A stretch of DNA of 64,000 nucleotides, taken from the NCBI RefSeq assembly GCF_008274805.1, contig NZ_CP022579.1, forward strand, positions 2,728,001-2,792,000, given 5' to 3'. The notes beneath the pieces were generated by a model that had not been told where the DNA came from, searched no databases, and saw only the letters and a program-made list of their open reading frames with translations. Below, piece by piece: positions 1 to 9,578 of this stretch. Numbering within the stretch: the first letter of the stretch is position 1; every line of letters begins with the position of its first letter. Source of the DNA: Oryzomicrobium terrae. Its GTDB lineage: Bacteria; Pseudomonadota; Gammaproteobacteria; Burkholderiales; Rhodocyclaceae. A program made the translations under genes and the position numbers.

Positions 1-1
1 C

Positions 2-214
2 ATGTTTCCGGGACGGGAAGCCAAGGCCGGGCTGGAGGTGGGCATGCGCAACATCGAACAGGCGGAAGCCCTGCTGAAGGCCCGTCGCATCCCCATACTC
101 GCCCGTCACCTAGGCGGTGACGGGCATCGCAAATTAGTATTCGACCTGTGGAGCGGCGATGCTTGGCTCGCCTTCCAGGAAGCCCCCCGCGACCCGACGA
201 GGACACATTTATGA
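2..214 (+). CDS. cheD: CheD, chemoreceptor glutamine deamidase (C-terminal part only)
   Basis: This is the last 70 residues of a CheD-like protein; the gene begins before the window. CheD deamidates glutamines on methyl-accepting chemotaxis proteins and interacts with CheC/CheY in some species. The visible part contains the family's late pattern: a GMRN segment followed by a helix ([22 protein letters not shown]) and a G-x-R-K-hydrophobic strand. The catalytic Cys and His lie upstream and cannot be checked. The stop codon overlaps the cheB start by four bases (ATGA), so the two genes are translationally coupled, as expected at the end of a chemotaxis operon. Confidence 0.85.
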   Translation: MFPGREAKAGLEVGMRNIEQAEALLKARRIPILARHLGGDGHRKLVFDLWSGDAWLAFQEAPRDPTRTHL

Positions 215-1311
215 GCGCCCCCATCAAGGTCATGATCGTGGACGATTCCGCCGTGGTGCGGCAGGTCGTCCGGCAAACCCTGGCCAACGCCCCGGGTATC
301 GAAGTGCTCGGTGCCGCCCCGGACCCCCTCTTTGCTCTGGAGCACATGCGTCGGCAATGGCCCGACGTGATCGTGCTCGATATCGAAATGCCCCGCATGG
401 ACGGCCTGACCTTCCTGAAGAAGATCATGGCCGAGCGCCCCACCCCGGTGGTGATCTGTTCAACCCTGACCGAGAAAGGCGCCCAGGCAACCATGGATGC
501 CCTGGCGGCCGGAGCGGTCTCCATCATCACCAAACCCAAGGCCGGACTGAAGCAGTTTCTCGAAGACGCCCACTCCGACCTGGTCGGTGCCATCAAGGCC
601 GCCGCCCGGGCCAATGTGCGCAAGCTGATTCCATCCCTGCCCACCATAGGAGCCGATGGCGTGCTCAAAGTGCCGCCCAAACTCACCGCCGACGCCATCA
701 TCTCCCCGGGATTGGGGACCGGTGCGGGCATGATCGGCACCACTGAAAAGATCATCGCCATCGGCACCTCCACCGGTGGCACCCAAGCCCTGGAAGCGGT
801 GCTCACCCGTCTGCCGGCAGTCTGTCCGGGCATCGTGGTGGTGCAGCACATGCCAGAAAAATTCACCGCCCTGTTTGCCGAACGGCTCAACAGCCTGTGC
901 CAGATCGAGGTACGGGAGGCCAAGCATGGCGACCGGGTCCGCCCTGGTCTGGCGCTGATCGCTCCAGGCGGCAAGCACATGCTGCTGTCGCGCAGCGGCG
1001 CCCAGTACACCGTGGAAGTAGTGGATGGCCCCCTGGTCAACCGCCACCGCCCCAGCGTGGATGTACTGTTCCGCTCCTGCGCCAAGTTCGCCGGCAAGAA
1101 CGTGCTGGGCATCATCATGACCGGCATGGGTGACGATGGCGCCAAGGGACTCAAGGAGATGGCCGATGCCGGGGCCCATACCGTGGCTCAGGACGAAGCC
1201 AGCTGCGTGGTCTTCGGCATGCCCAAGGAAGCGATCAAGCTGGGTGGTGCCAAGACGGTGCTGCCCCTGGAACGGATCCCCGAGGCCATCCTGGCCGCAG
1301 CGCGGGGCTGA
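211..1311 (+). CDS. cheB: CheB, chemotaxis response regulator protein-glutamate methylesterase
   Basis: The 366-residue protein removes methyl groups from chemoreceptors when phosphorylated by CheA. An N-terminal receiver domain shows the acidic pair DD at residues 11-12 and the phospho-acceptor Asp57 in VIVLDIEMP. The C-terminal methylesterase domain has the nucleophile region GTSTGGT, the His in VVQHMPEKF and the Asp in MTGMGDDGA, the usual Ser-His-Asp triad. Normal length. The start at 211 is chosen because it begins the receiver fold at once and overlaps cheD by ATGA; a longer reading frame upstream lies inside cheD. It ends three bases from the convergent GGDEF-EAL gene. Confidence 0.97.
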   Translation: MSAPIKVMIVDDSAVVRQVVRQTLANAPGIEVLGAAPDPLFALEHMRRQWPDVIVLDIEMPRMDGLTFLKKIMAERPTPVVICSTLTEKGAQATMDALAAGAVSIITKPKAGLKQFLEDAHSDLVGAIKAAARANVRKLIPSLPTIGADGVLKVPPKLTADAIISPGLGTGAGMIGTTEKIIAIGTSTGGTQALEAVLTRLPAVCPGIVVVQHMPEKFTALFAERLNSLCQIEVREAKHGDRVRPGLALIAPGGKHMLLSRSGAQYTVEVVDGPLVNRHRPSVDVLFRSCAKFAGKNVLGIIMTGMGDDGAKGLKEMADAGAHTVAQDEASCVVFGMPKEAIKLGGAKTVLPLERIPEAILAAARG

Positions 1312-1314
1312 CAG

Positions 1315-4300
1315 CTAGATCATCCCGGCTTCCGCCGCGATCGCCGGCAGCAGGTAGGTGGTTTGAAAGTGGTCGGCCCCCACCGGCGGGCTGACCAGGT
1401 AGCCCTGCATGTAGTTGCACCCCAGGTCGGCGAGAAACGCCTGCTGCGCCTCGGTTTCCACACCTTCGGCCAGCACCAGGAGCTTGAGCGAACGGGCCAT
1501 ATTGACGATGGTCGCGGCAATGGTCGCATCGTCGGCACTGGTGGCGATGTCGCGGACAAAAGTACGGTCGATCTTGAGCTTGTCGATGGGGAAGCGCTTC
1601 AGGTAGGCCAGGGACGAGTAGCCGGTGCCAAAGTCGTCGATGGACAGGCTGACACCGCGCTGTTTGAGACGGTCCAGCAACTCCAGAGCCCGCTCCGCAT
1701 CCTGCATCATGATGCTCTCGGTCAATTCCAGCTCCAGCAGCTGCGGCGGCAGACCGCTGTCGGCCAGGGCCGCCACCACCGACGCCTCAAGCCCGGAATG
1801 GCGGAACTGCAGGGCCGAGATATTCACAGCCACCGGCACCGGCGACAGGCCCTGAGCCTCCCGGATCAGTTGCCATTCCCGCGCCTGGCGGCAGGATTCG
1901 CGCAGTACCCACTCCCCCAGGGCAATAATCAGTCCGCAATCCTCGGCCACCGGGATGAAGCGTCCCGGCGCCACCAGGCCAAGGTCCGGATGCTGCCAAC
2001 GCACCAAGGCTTCCATTCCGACCAATTGGTCGCGTTGCTCGCCGATCAGGCCCACCTGGGGCTGGAAGTGCAGCACGAACTCGTTGCGTTCCAACGCCCG
2101 GCGCAGACTGGTTTCCAGAGAGAGGCGCTCAAGCACCCGAGCATTCATGTCAGCGGTGAAGAAGTGGAAGGCATTGCGTCCCGACTCCTTGCTGTAATAC
2201 ATCGCCGTATCGGCGTTCTGCACCAGCGCCGTTGCATCCCGGCCATCGTCAGGGAAGACGCTGATGCCGATGCTGGCCGTCACTATCAGGTCGTGGCCAT
2301 CCACTTCGTAGGCTTGTCCCAGGGAGTGCAGCAACTTGCTGGCGACCACCGCCGCATCCTGGGGTGACTCGATGTCCGGCAACAGCACGACGAACTCGTC
2401 GCCGCCCGGGCGGGCCACCGTATCGGTGGCCCGGACTTCGGCCTGGATACGGCTCGCCACCTGCCGGAGCAAGCCATCGCCGATCTGATGGCCGAGAGAG
2501 TCATTGATGTTCTTGAATCGGTCCAGGTCGAGAAACAACACGGCCAACTGGCGCTGGTCCCGATCCGCATGCGCCAGGGCCAGAGCCAGGCGATCCGCCA
2601 GCAAGGTCCGATTGGGCAAATCGGTAAGCGGATCGTGCTCGGCCAAATGGCGAATGCGGGCCTCGGAGTTCTTGCGCTCGGTTATGTCGGCGAACACCGC
2701 TACGAAGTGCCGCCCCGCATTTTCGCCCGCCGGCGAGGTACGCATGTAGCTGTCGTTGACGACGAAGATCGACAACCACTCAGGGAAAATCTCGCCGCTC
2801 TTGCGGCGGTTCCAAATCTCGCCTTGCCAGCTCCCCTGGTAGAGCAGCGATTGCCACAGGGCGGCGTAAAAGTCCTTATCGTGCCGCCCCGAGGCCAGAA
2901 TGCGTGGATCCTGGCCGATGACTTCCTCGGGTGGATAGCCGGTGATCGCGGTAAACGCCTTGTTCACCGAGAGGATGCGGTTGTCCGCATCGGTGATGAC
3001 GATTCCCTCGCCGGAACCTTCGAACACCGTGGCCGCCAGCTGCAGTTGGGCCTCGGCACGGCACCGGGCGGTGATGTCATGCACGATCGAGTAGGTCAGC
3101 AAACGGCCGCGCACTTCCAGTGCGCCGGCATGGACCTCCACTTCGCGCACATCGCCGCTGGCCAGACGATGGCGCAAATGGAAGCAGGGACGCCCTTCCC
3201 GTTGCGCTGCCTCCTTTTCCACCGCCACCTCGTCCGGTCCCAGCGCGCTGATGTCCCAGACCGACATGCCCACCAAGGCTTCGTGAGCATAGCCGTAGAA
3301 CCGGCAGGCGGCCGGATTGGCGTCCACCACCCGGTGGCTCTGGGGGTCCGACAGGAGCATCACCGAAGTGTTGTTCTCGAACATCTGCCGATAGCGGGCT
3401 TCGCTTTCGTGCAACGCCTCTTCCCGGCGGCGGCGGTCGTCGATGTCCTCGACCATGATGATCAAGCCTTTATCAGGCTGACTCGTGTCGAGCAGACAGG
3501 CATAGAAATTTGCCCAGAAAACACGCCCCGAGCGATGCCGGAAGCGGCGCTCGAACTTGGCCACCCCGCCCTGCAGCAAGGCAGGATAAAGCTCCTGGCC
3601 GAACGCCAGGAAGTCGTCATGATCCAGGTAATAGGGCTCCACGCTCTGGTTGGCCGCTTCGGCGGGGCTCCAGCCGAACATCGCCTCGAACACCCGGTTG
3701 ACCCGGATCAGGCAGCGCTCCTGGACCAAGCCAATGACGATAGGACTGGCATCGAGGATCGACTGCAGTTCGTTGGCCCGCTCTTCTGCCAAGCTCCGGG
3801 CCCCCGCCAACTCCTGCAGGATGGAACGGAACTCCTCGGCAATACGGCCGATTTCATCGCGGCTGGCCGGAGTTGGTGCCAAAGGCATCTTGGCAATCTG
3901 GGTCGGATCGGTTCGCAGGTGGCGGATGTGATTGCGCAGCCGGGCCAGGGGGGCCACGATGCGTCGCGCGCCGAACCAGACGGCGCCGCCCATCAGTGCC
4001 GTACCGACGAAGAGAAAGGCAATGACCGTCCGCTGCAGTACAAAAATGGGGGCATAGGCTTCGGCGGCGGGCAGTACTGCGGCCACGACCCAGCCGGTGG
4101 AACGTACCGTACGGAAGGCCATGACCGCCGGCTCCCCGTAGCTTGTCCTTCCATCGCGGACCCCCTCAAAGCCTTGTAGGGCCTGGTCGAGCCAGGGGTT
4201 GGCGCCATAGGGCGCCACTTCCTTGAGGATGCGCTCGGGAAAGCGGCTAACCAGAGCGATCCGATTCTGGGTAAACACGGAAAAGTGCCCGGTTTTTCCC

Positions 4301-4875
4301 ACCTGGCGGGTCGCTAAACCGCCGAGGAAACCCGGCTGAGCGATACGCAGCAACCCGACTAAATAGCCGCTCACTCCCCCCTCTGCATTGCGTATCGGCG
4401 CCAGAATGGCCTGGACCGGCTCCTGCAGGATGGGCCCCAGGTAAGGCGGCGGGATGATCACGCCGGCACTGGCAACTTCACGGCCGTAAGGAAGATAGGG
4501 GGTGAAGTTGTTGCCGGGACGACCGACACGCCCTTCCCGGGGAGGAAAATCGGCGATGACCACACCCGTGCCATCGAGCATCACCAGTTCATCGAACAGT
4601 TCCTGGAGTGCTTTCTGATCGGCCAGAAAGGCTGCGGCCGCCCTGCCTTGCATCTCCCCACCTGCGCTGGCCGCCGCCGCACTGAGGGCCGCGGTGTTGA
4701 GACGCATGCGCGCGTCGATTTCGCTGGCCACCTGGGTGACCAGGGTGAACTGCTGATCGGCCAGGGTCTGACGCAGCCGCTCCTGGGTCACCTGTAGCTG
4801 GACCAGGGCCCCGACCCCAAGCAGTACGGCAACGATCAGGGTCAGGATCAGGGTGGACTTGGTCTTGAACTTCAT
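1315..4875 (-). CDS. Membrane GGDEF-EAL protein with dCache-like sensor, HAMP and three PAS domains
   Basis: The 1186-residue protein probably synthesises and/or degrades c-di-GMP in response to a periplasmic signal. Domains in order: TM helix (about 9-28), periplasmic dCache-like region (about 35-280), second TM (about 282-302), HAMP (about 303-360), three PAS domains (about 370-485, 490-610, 615-735), GGDEF (about 745-905) and EAL (about 920-1170). The GGDEF motif is intact (RPGGDEFVVLL) and preceded by an RxxD inhibitory-site motif (RATD, five residues before). The EAL domain keeps EALVRW, ELTES, and IDDFGTGYSS followed by KIDRTFV, so both activities look possible. A GGAGACG ribosome site lies just before the ATG. 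Signal and net activity cannot be told from sequence. Confidence 0.93.
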   Translation of the reverse strand: MKFKTKSTLILTLIVAVLLGVGALVQLQVTQERLRQTLADQQFTLVTQVASEIDARMRLNTAALSAAAASAGGEMQGRAAAAFLADQKALQELFDELVMLDGTGVVIADFPPREGRVGRPGNNFTPYLPYGREVASAGVIIPPPYLGPILQEPVQAILAPIRNAEGGVSGYLVGLLRIAQPGFLGGLATRQVGKTGHFSVFTQNRIALVSRFPERILKEVAPYGANPWLDQALQGFEGVRDGRTSYGEPAVMAFRTVRSTGWVVAAVLPAAEAYAPIFVLQRTVIAFLFVGTALMGGAVWFGARRIVAPLARLRNHIRHLRTDPTQIAKMPLAPTPASRDEIGRIAEEFRSILQELAGARSLAEERANELQSILDASPIVIGLVQERCLIRVNRVFEAMFGWSPAEAANQSVEPYYLDHDDFLAFGQELYPALLQGGVAKFERRFRHRSGRVFWANFYACLLDTSQPDKGLIIMVEDIDDRRRREEALHESEARYRQMFENNTSVMLLSDPQSHRVVDANPAACRFYGYAHEALVGMSVWDISALGPDEVAVEKEAAQREGRPCFHLRHRLASGDVREVEVHAGALEVRGRLLTYSIVHDITARCRAEAQLQLAATVFEGSGEGIVITDADNRILSVNKAFTAITGYPPEEVIGQDPRILASGRHDKDFYAALWQSLLYQGSWQGEIWNRRKSGEIFPEWLSIFVVNDSYMRTSPAGENAGRHFVAVFADITERKNSEARIRHLAEHDPLTDLPNRTLLADRLALALAHADRDQRQLAVLFLDLDRFKNINDSLGHQIGDGLLRQVASRIQAEVRATDTVARPGGDEFVVLLPDIESPQDAAVVASKLLHSLGQAYEVDGHDLIVTASIGISVFPDDGRDATALVQNADTAMYYSKESGRNAFHFFTADMNARVLERLSLETSLRRALERNEFVLHFQPQVGLIGEQRDQLVGMEALVRWQHPDLGLVAPGRFIPVAEDCGLIIALGEWVLRESCRQAREWQLIREAQGLSPVPVAVNISALQFRHSGLEASVVAALADSGLPPQLLELELTESIMMQDAERALELLDRLKQRGVSLSIDDFGTGYSSLAYLKRFPIDKLKIDRTFVRDIATSADDATIAATIVNMARSLKLLVLAEGVETEAQQAFLADLGCNYMQGYLVSPPVGADHFQTTYLLPAIAAEAGMI

Positions 4876-5026
4876 CGTCTCCGCCCTTCCCCCAGGCCAG
4901 GCACCCCAGCCCCTCCCGCAAGGGCTGCGATGGGGAGGAGGCAGGCGCGACGAGTCATGCCCCTATATACAGGGAACACGATCGACCGTGGTATGACAGA
5001 TGCCACACCACGGCACTCCCTGCGCC

Positions 5027-5728
5027 TCAGGCAAAAACCACGGTCAAGCCACCCACGCCCTCAACCTGGCCTTCCAGGCGGTCACCGCGATTCACCGGTC
5101 CGACCCCGGCCGGCGTGCCGGTAAAGATCAGGTCGCCCGGACGCAGTTCGACCAGGGTGGACAGGTTGGCAATGACTTCGGGAATCGACCAGATCATCTG
5201 GTTGAGGTTGCCCTGCTGGCGTACCTGGCCATTGATCGTCAAGGTCACTGCCCCCGCTTCCGGATGGCCGATGTCAGCGGCCGGTGCCAGGGCCGAGACC
5301 GGCGCAGACTGATCGAAGCCCTTGCCCATGTCCCAGGGATGGCCCTTTGCCTTGGCACGGGCTTGCAGGTCGCGCCGGGTCAGATCGAGGCCCACGGCGT
5401 AGCCGAACACCTTGCCGAGCGCCTGCGCCACCGGGATGTCCCGCCCACCGCCCGCCAGCGCCACCACCAGTTCGACCTCATGGTGCAGGTCCTGGGTTGC
5501 CGGCGGATAAGCCACACTGACGGCGATAGCCGCGGTGTCGCACGGCACCACCCCGTCGGTAGGCTTGCAGAAGAAGAACGGCGGCTCCCGGTCCGGATCG
5601 TGCCCCATCTCGCGAGCGTGATCGGCGTAATTGCGACCGACGCAGAAGACGCGGCGCAGAGGAAAACGGTCGGAACTGCCGGCAACAGCCAAGGTGGGCA
5701 GTTCGGGGCGGGGCAGAACGAGGCTCAT
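5027..5728 (-). CDS. Fumarylacetoacetate hydrolase-family protein (acylpyruvase / fumarylpyruvate hydrolase type)
   Basis: The 233-residue, single-domain cytosolic enzyme belongs to the FAH superfamily, which hydrolyses or decarboxylates beta-diketo acids with a divalent metal. Signature parts are CVGRNYADHA near residue 30, the metal-ligand motif HHEVEL with a following Asp in GLDLTRRD, and the late FTGTPAGVGP loop. Length and motifs resemble E. coli YcgM-like acylpyruvases better than full fumarylacetoacetase. There is no aromatic-degradation neighbour, so the substrate is not predictable; housekeeping oxaloacetate/acylpyruvate repair is one possibility. It lies on the same strand as the GGDEF-EAL gene downstream but 151 bases away. 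Confidence 0.9.
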   Translation of the reverse strand: MSLVLPRPELPTLAVAGSSDRFPLRRVFCVGRNYADHAREMGHDPDREPPFFFCKPTDGVVPCDTAAIAVSVAYPPATQDLHHEVELVVALAGGGRDIPVAQALGKVFGYAVGLDLTRRDLQARAKAKGHPWDMGKGFDQSAPVSALAPAADIGHPEAGAVTLTINGQVRQQGNLNQMIWSIPEVIANLSTLVELRPGDLIFTGTPAGVGPVNRGDRLEGQVEGVGGLTVVFA

Positions 5729-5839
5729 GGAAACTCCTGGGGGGAAGCGCTGGTTTTATTTGAAGTAACGAAGGCCGGCCAGACCGGCAACATCGGATAG
5801 CAGCTGGTACAGGTAGCAGCTGGGACCGCCTCCGGTCAC

Positions 5840-6595
5840 TCAGGCCGGATTGTCGATATCGACGAACTCCCAGTCGATACCGAAATGCTCCGCCACACGG
5901 CGGGCCAGAGCTTGAATGCCATAGCGCTCGGTAGCGTGGTGGCCGCAGGCCAGGTAGGCGACACCGGTCTCCCGGGCAAGATGCACCGTCGGCTCGGAAA
6001 TCTCGCCGGAAATATAGGCATCCGCGCCAGCAACCACGGCCGCTTCAAGGTAGCCCTGGGCGCCTCCGGTACACCAGGCGATGCGCCGCAAGGGGCGGTC
6101 CTCTCCCACCACCAGGGGGCTCCGTCCAAGGGCCTGGCCGACCCGCGCGGCCAACTCCTGCAGCGTCATTGGCTGGCAGGGCCGACCGAGCCAACCGATG
6201 TCCTGTTCGCCGAAGCGTGCATCCGCCACCAATCCGAGCCGCTCGGCAAGTTGGGCGTTGTTGCCCAACTCCGGATGGGCATCAAGGGGCAGGTGATAAG
6301 CCAGTAGGTTGAGCTCGTGGTCGATCAGGGTCTTGATGCGGCGCTGGCGAATGCCGACCAGGGTGGGATTTTCGCCACGCCAGAAATAGCCGTGATGGAC
6401 CAGTACGGCGTCGGCTCCCCGGGCTACCGCTGCATCGAGCAGGGCCTGGCAGGCGGTGACCCCGGCAACGATCTTGCCGACCCGGGAGCGGCCTTCCACT
6501 TGCAGACCGTTTGGGCAATAATCCTTGAACCGCGCTGTTTCAAGGATTTCATCGAGGTAACGCGCCAGTTCGGCAGTGGCCACCGATGTCTTCAT
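5840..6595 (-). CDS. Nif3-like dinuclear metal-centre hexameric protein
   Basis: The 251-residue protein belongs to the Nif3/YbgI family (GTP cyclohydrolase 1 type 2 homologues), which binds two metal ions; its physiological reaction is unsettled. Family marks are CPNGLQVEG near the start, LVHHGYFW, AYHLPLDAH, YISGEISEPT and the C-terminal ACGHHATERYG, giving all the expected His/Asp/Glu metal ligands. The start at 6595 (MKTSVATAEL) fits the family; an earlier ATG at 6658 would add a tail unlike it. The gene is divergent from the HtrA-type protease, with 131 bases between the two starts; the same divergent pair is common in betaproteobacteria. Confidence 0.92.
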   Translation of the reverse strand: MKTSVATAELARYLDEILETARFKDYCPNGLQVEGRSRVGKIVAGVTACQALLDAAVARGADAVLVHHGYFWRGENPTLVGIRQRRIKTLIDHELNLLAYHLPLDAHPELGNNAQLAERLGLVADARFGEQDIGWLGRPCQPMTLQELAARVGQALGRSPLVVGEDRPLRRIAWCTGGAQGYLEAAVVAGADAYISGEISEPTVHLARETGVAYLACGHHATERYGIQALARRVAEHFGIDWEFVDIDNPA

Positions 6596-6726
6596 GAGCG
6601 ACCTCCGCACGCCCGATGTCGCACCCCAGGGATATCCATCAAATCTCGCAGTTTCCACAGCGCGCCGGCCGGCTCTGCGTTTCTCGCCGTCATCATTTCA
6701 CCCATTTTGTCTTTCCGAAAACGCCC

Positions 6727-7905
6727 ATGCGCAGGTTCTGGCTGATTTTTGCACAAACGGTGACCATCAGTCTCGCCGTTCTCTTCGTCGTCTCCACCCT
6801 CAAGCCGGAATGGCTCGGGCGGGGCAACGGCATCGTGGCCCTGCACGAAGTCGCGGCGGGCAGCGACCAGGTGTCGGCCGCCGCCGGGTTCCGCGACGCG
6901 GCCAAGACCGCCCTCCCCTCGGTGGTGCACATTTACACCACCAAAGAGGTCAAAACCCCGCGCCACCCCCTGCTCGACGACCCGGTTTTCCGTCACTTCT
7001 TTGGCGACCGTTTCGGCGACAGCGACAATGAGCCGCAACAAACCTCGGGCCTGGGTTCAGGCGTGATCGTCAGTGCCAACGGCTACATTCTGACCAACTA
7101 CCACGTGGTGGAAGCCGCCGACGACATCGAGGTGGCCTTGGCCGACGGCCGCAAGAGCAAGGCCCGCATCGTCGGCAGCGATCCGGATACCGACCTGGCG
7201 GTGCTCCAGATCAAGGGGGCCGACAAATCCCCCCTACCGGCCATCACCTTCGGCCAGATGGATTCGGTCAAGGTCGGCGACGTAGTGCTGGCCATCGGCA
7301 ACCCGTTCGGCGTCGGCCAGACGGTGACCATGGGCATCGTCTCCGCCCTGGGGCGCTCGCACCTGGGGATCAACACCTTCGAGAATTTCATTCAGACCGA
7401 TGCGGCCATCAACCCGGGCAATTCCGGCGGCGCCCTGGTGGATGCCTCGGGCAACCTGATCGGCATCAACACCGCCATCTATTCCCGTTCCGGCGGCTCC
7501 CTCGGTATCGGTTTCGCCATTCCGGTTTCCACGGCCAAGGCGGTGATGGAACAGATCGTCCAGAACGGTACGGTGACCCGTGGCTGGATCGGCGTCGAGG
7601 TCCAGGACATAACCCCGGAACTGGCGGAGTCCTTCCGGCTCCCGAGCAGCGACGGCGCCCTCATCTCGGGCGTCGTGCGCGGTGGGCCGGCCGATGCGGC
7701 CGGTGTCAAACCCGGCGATATCCTCGTGGCCGTTGGCGGCAAGAAGGTCGAGGATCCGGAAACCATGCTCAACCTGGTCGCCAACCTGCATCCCGGCCAA
7801 AGCACCGCTTTCAAACTGCGCCGCGGCCAGGGCGAGGTCGAGCTGAGCATCAAGATCGGCAAACGCCCGCCGATGCGTCGCCCGACGCCGAGCGAAGACG
7901 AATAA
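6727..7905 (+). CDS. HtrA/DegS-type periplasmic serine endoprotease with one PDZ domain
   Basis: The 392-residue S1C protease is anchored by one N-terminal TM helix (about 6-26) and acts in the periplasm in envelope quality control or as a stress-sensing protease. The catalytic triad is His126 (TNYHVV), Asp156 (DTDLAVLQI) and Ser233 (NPGNSGGAL). A single PDZ domain covers about residues 275-375. An uncleaved anchor plus one PDZ makes it DegS/AlgW/MucD-like in architecture rather than DegP (two PDZ). The start at 6727 is chosen because it begins directly with the anchor. The amidotransferase gene follows 38 bases later, possibly in one transcript. A regulatory role in a sigma-E pathway would be inference only. 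Confidence 0.94.
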   Translation: MRRFWLIFAQTVTISLAVLFVVSTLKPEWLGRGNGIVALHEVAAGSDQVSAAAGFRDAAKTALPSVVHIYTTKEVKTPRHPLLDDPVFRHFFGDRFGDSDNEPQQTSGLGSGVIVSANGYILTNYHVVEAADDIEVALADGRKSKARIVGSDPDTDLAVLQIKGADKSPLPAITFGQMDSVKVGDVVLAIGNPFGVGQTVTMGIVSALGRSHLGINTFENFIQTDAAINPGNSGGALVDASGNLIGINTAIYSRSGGSLGIGFAIPVSTAKAVMEQIVQNGTVTRGWIGVEVQDITPELAESFRLPSSDGALISGVVRGGPADAAGVKPGDILVAVGGKKVEDPETMLNLVANLHPGQSTAFKLRRGQGEVELSIKIGKRPPMRRPTPSEDE

Positions 7906-7943
7906 GCCATCATCATCCAGCGGAGTTACCCCGGAGTCATCCC

Positions 7944-8750
7944 ATGTGTCAGCTTCTCGGCATGAACTGCAATGTGCCGACCGATATATGTTTTTCCTTT
8001 ACCGGCTTCACCGCCCGGGGCGGACTGACCGACATCCACCAGGATGGCTGGGGCATCGCCTTCTTCGAGGGCAAGGGCGTCCGCCTGTTTCTCGATCCGG
8101 AACCCTCCGCCGCGTCGCCGGTGGCCGCCCTGGTCAAGCAGTACCCGATCCGCTCACGCAACGTCATCGCCCACATCCGCAAGGCGACCCAGGGACCGGT
8201 CGGGCTGGAGAACACCCACCCATTCCGGCGTGAACTGTGGGGGCGCTACTGGATCTTCGCCCACAACGGCAACCTTCTGAACTTTTCCCCGGTGTTCACC
8301 GGACCTTACCGCCCGGTCGGCGAGACCGATAGCGAAAAGGCATTCTGCTATCTCCTCGAGCACCTGCGCTTGCGCCATGGCGACACGCCCCCCGACCAGG
8401 CAGCACTGTTCGCGACCATTGCGGAAGTGGCGCGGGAGCTGGGTAGCCAAGGGGAATTCAATTTCCTGCTTTCGGACGGACAAGCGCTGTACGCCCACTG
8501 CTCGACCCGGCTTACCCACATCATCCGGCGCGCGCCCTTTGCCAAGGCGCACCTGACCGATCAGGACGTGACAGTGGATTTCAGCGAAGTCACCACGCCT
8601 GACGACCGGGTCGCCGTAATCGCCACCACGCCGCTGACCGATGACGAAGTGTGGTCGTCCCTCCCCCCCGGCTCCCTATGGTTGTTTGCCGATGGCGAAG
8701 TCGTCCGCCAGGCGGCGACCGTCGCCGCACCACCAAAAAAAACCGCCTGA
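7944..8750 (+). CDS. Class II glutamine amidotransferase, YafJ type
   Basis: The 268-residue protein has an N-terminal-nucleophile glutaminase fold: Met is followed by the catalytic Cys2 (MCQLLGMNC), and the domain keeps HIRKAT, NTHPF and the FAHNGNLLN motif. No synthase domain is attached, as in E. coli YafJ. The acceptor of the released ammonia and the pathway are unknown; homologues occur in ergothioneine synthesis clusters, but no other such gene is here. The gene ends inside the stem of a bidirectional terminator shared with tatC. Confidence 0.9.
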   Translation: MCQLLGMNCNVPTDICFSFTGFTARGGLTDIHQDGWGIAFFEGKGVRLFLDPEPSAASPVAALVKQYPIRSRNVIAHIRKATQGPVGLENTHPFRRELWGRYWIFAHNGNLLNFSPVFTGPYRPVGETDSEKAFCYLLEHLRLRHGDTPPDQAALFATIAEVARELGSQGEFNFLLSDGQALYAHCSTRLTHIIRRAPFAKAHLTDQDVTVDFSEVTTPDDRVAVIATTPLTDDEVWSSLPPGSLWLFADGEVVRQAATVAAPPKKTA

Positions 8751-8766
8751 TCAGGCGGTTTTTTTC
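8735..8766. terminator. Bidirectional intrinsic terminator between the amidotransferase gene and tatC
   Basis: A perfect 20-bp palindrome (aaccgcctga/tcaggcggtt, 8741-8760) is flanked by a run of A on the left and T on the right, so either strand gives a GC hairpin followed by a U tract. Both convergent genes end inside it: the amidotransferase stop is at 8748-8750 and the tatC stop at 8751-8753, the two stops together forming the centre of the palindrome (tga|tca). Confidence 0.95.
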
Positions 8767-9524
8767 TCGCTCTCGGCTTCCCCTTCGGGTTTTCCTGAAC
8801 CGATGAAGCGGGCCAGGAACAAGCCCAGTTCGTAGAGCAGGCACAGGGGCACCGCCAGCATGAACTGGGAGACCACGTCCGGCGGCGTAAACACGGCAGC
8901 GATGATGAAGGCACCAACGATCACGTAGGGGCGGGCGGACTTCAGCTTGTGCAGTTCGACGATGCCCATGCGCACCAGCACAATGACGATCACCGGCACT
9001 TCAAAGGTAACGCCGAAAGCCATGAAGGTGGTCATGACGAACGACAGGTACTTGTCGATGTCGGTCATCCAGGCCACCCCTTCCGGCGCCACCTTGGCCA
9101 TGAAGCCGAACACCGTGGGGAAGACCAGGAAGTAGGCAAAGGACATGCCGAGGACGAAAAGCAGCAGGGACGCCACCACCAGTGGCAGCACCAGGCGCTT
9201 TTCATGGGCGTACAGCCCCGGGGCAATGAAGGCCCAGACCTGATAGAGCACGTAGGGCAAGGCGATCAGGAAGGCCACCATCATGGCGACCTTCATGGGC
9301 ACCAGGAACACCCCGACCACATCGGTGGCGATCATCTGCCCCCCTTGGGGCAGGCTGGCAATCAGCGGCTGGGCCAAAGCAGCATAGAGTTCCTTGGCCC
9401 ACGGGAACAGGCAGATGAACACGATCACCACCGCCAGGATCGCCCGGATCAGGCGATCCCGCAGTTCGATCAGGTGCGAGATGAAGGAATCTTCCTGAGA
9501 TGGAGGCTGCGACGTGTCGCTCAT
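8751..9524 (-). CDS. tatC: TatC, twin-arginine translocase receptor subunit
   Basis: The 257-residue inner-membrane protein binds twin-arginine signal peptides together with TatB. It shows the family's N-terminal SFISHLIELRDRLIRA motif, six hydrophobic segments, and the conserved cytoplasmic/periplasmic loop residues including LPYVLYQVWAFIAPGLYAHEK and FGVTFEVPV. Normal length. It is the last gene of the his-hinT-tatABC minus-strand block, 54 bases after tatB, and ends in a strong bidirectional terminator. Confidence 0.98.
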   Translation of the reverse strand: MSDTSQPPSQEDSFISHLIELRDRLIRAILAVVIVFICLFPWAKELYAALAQPLIASLPQGGQMIATDVVGVFLVPMKVAMMVAFLIALPYVLYQVWAFIAPGLYAHEKRLVLPLVVASLLLFVLGMSFAYFLVFPTVFGFMAKVAPEGVAWMTDIDKYLSFVMTTFMAFGVTFEVPVIVIVLVRMGIVELHKLKSARPYVIVGAFIIAAVFTPPDVVSQFMLAVPLCLLYELGLFLARFIGSGKPEGEAESEKKTA

Positions 9525-9578
9525 GGACGCTCGAAAATAAGAGAACGGGGTGCTCGAGCCAGGAAGGCGTCGCCGGGC

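Noticed and set aside
2488-4179. A 563-residue open frame opposite the GGDEF-EAL gene
   Set aside because: Lies entirely within a gene with many intact domain motifs; no ribosome site or family match.
4986-5013. A 7-bp inverted repeat (ccgtggt/accacgg) after the FAH-family gene, as a possible terminator
   Set aside because: Short stem, a 14-base loop and no T run; not convincing.
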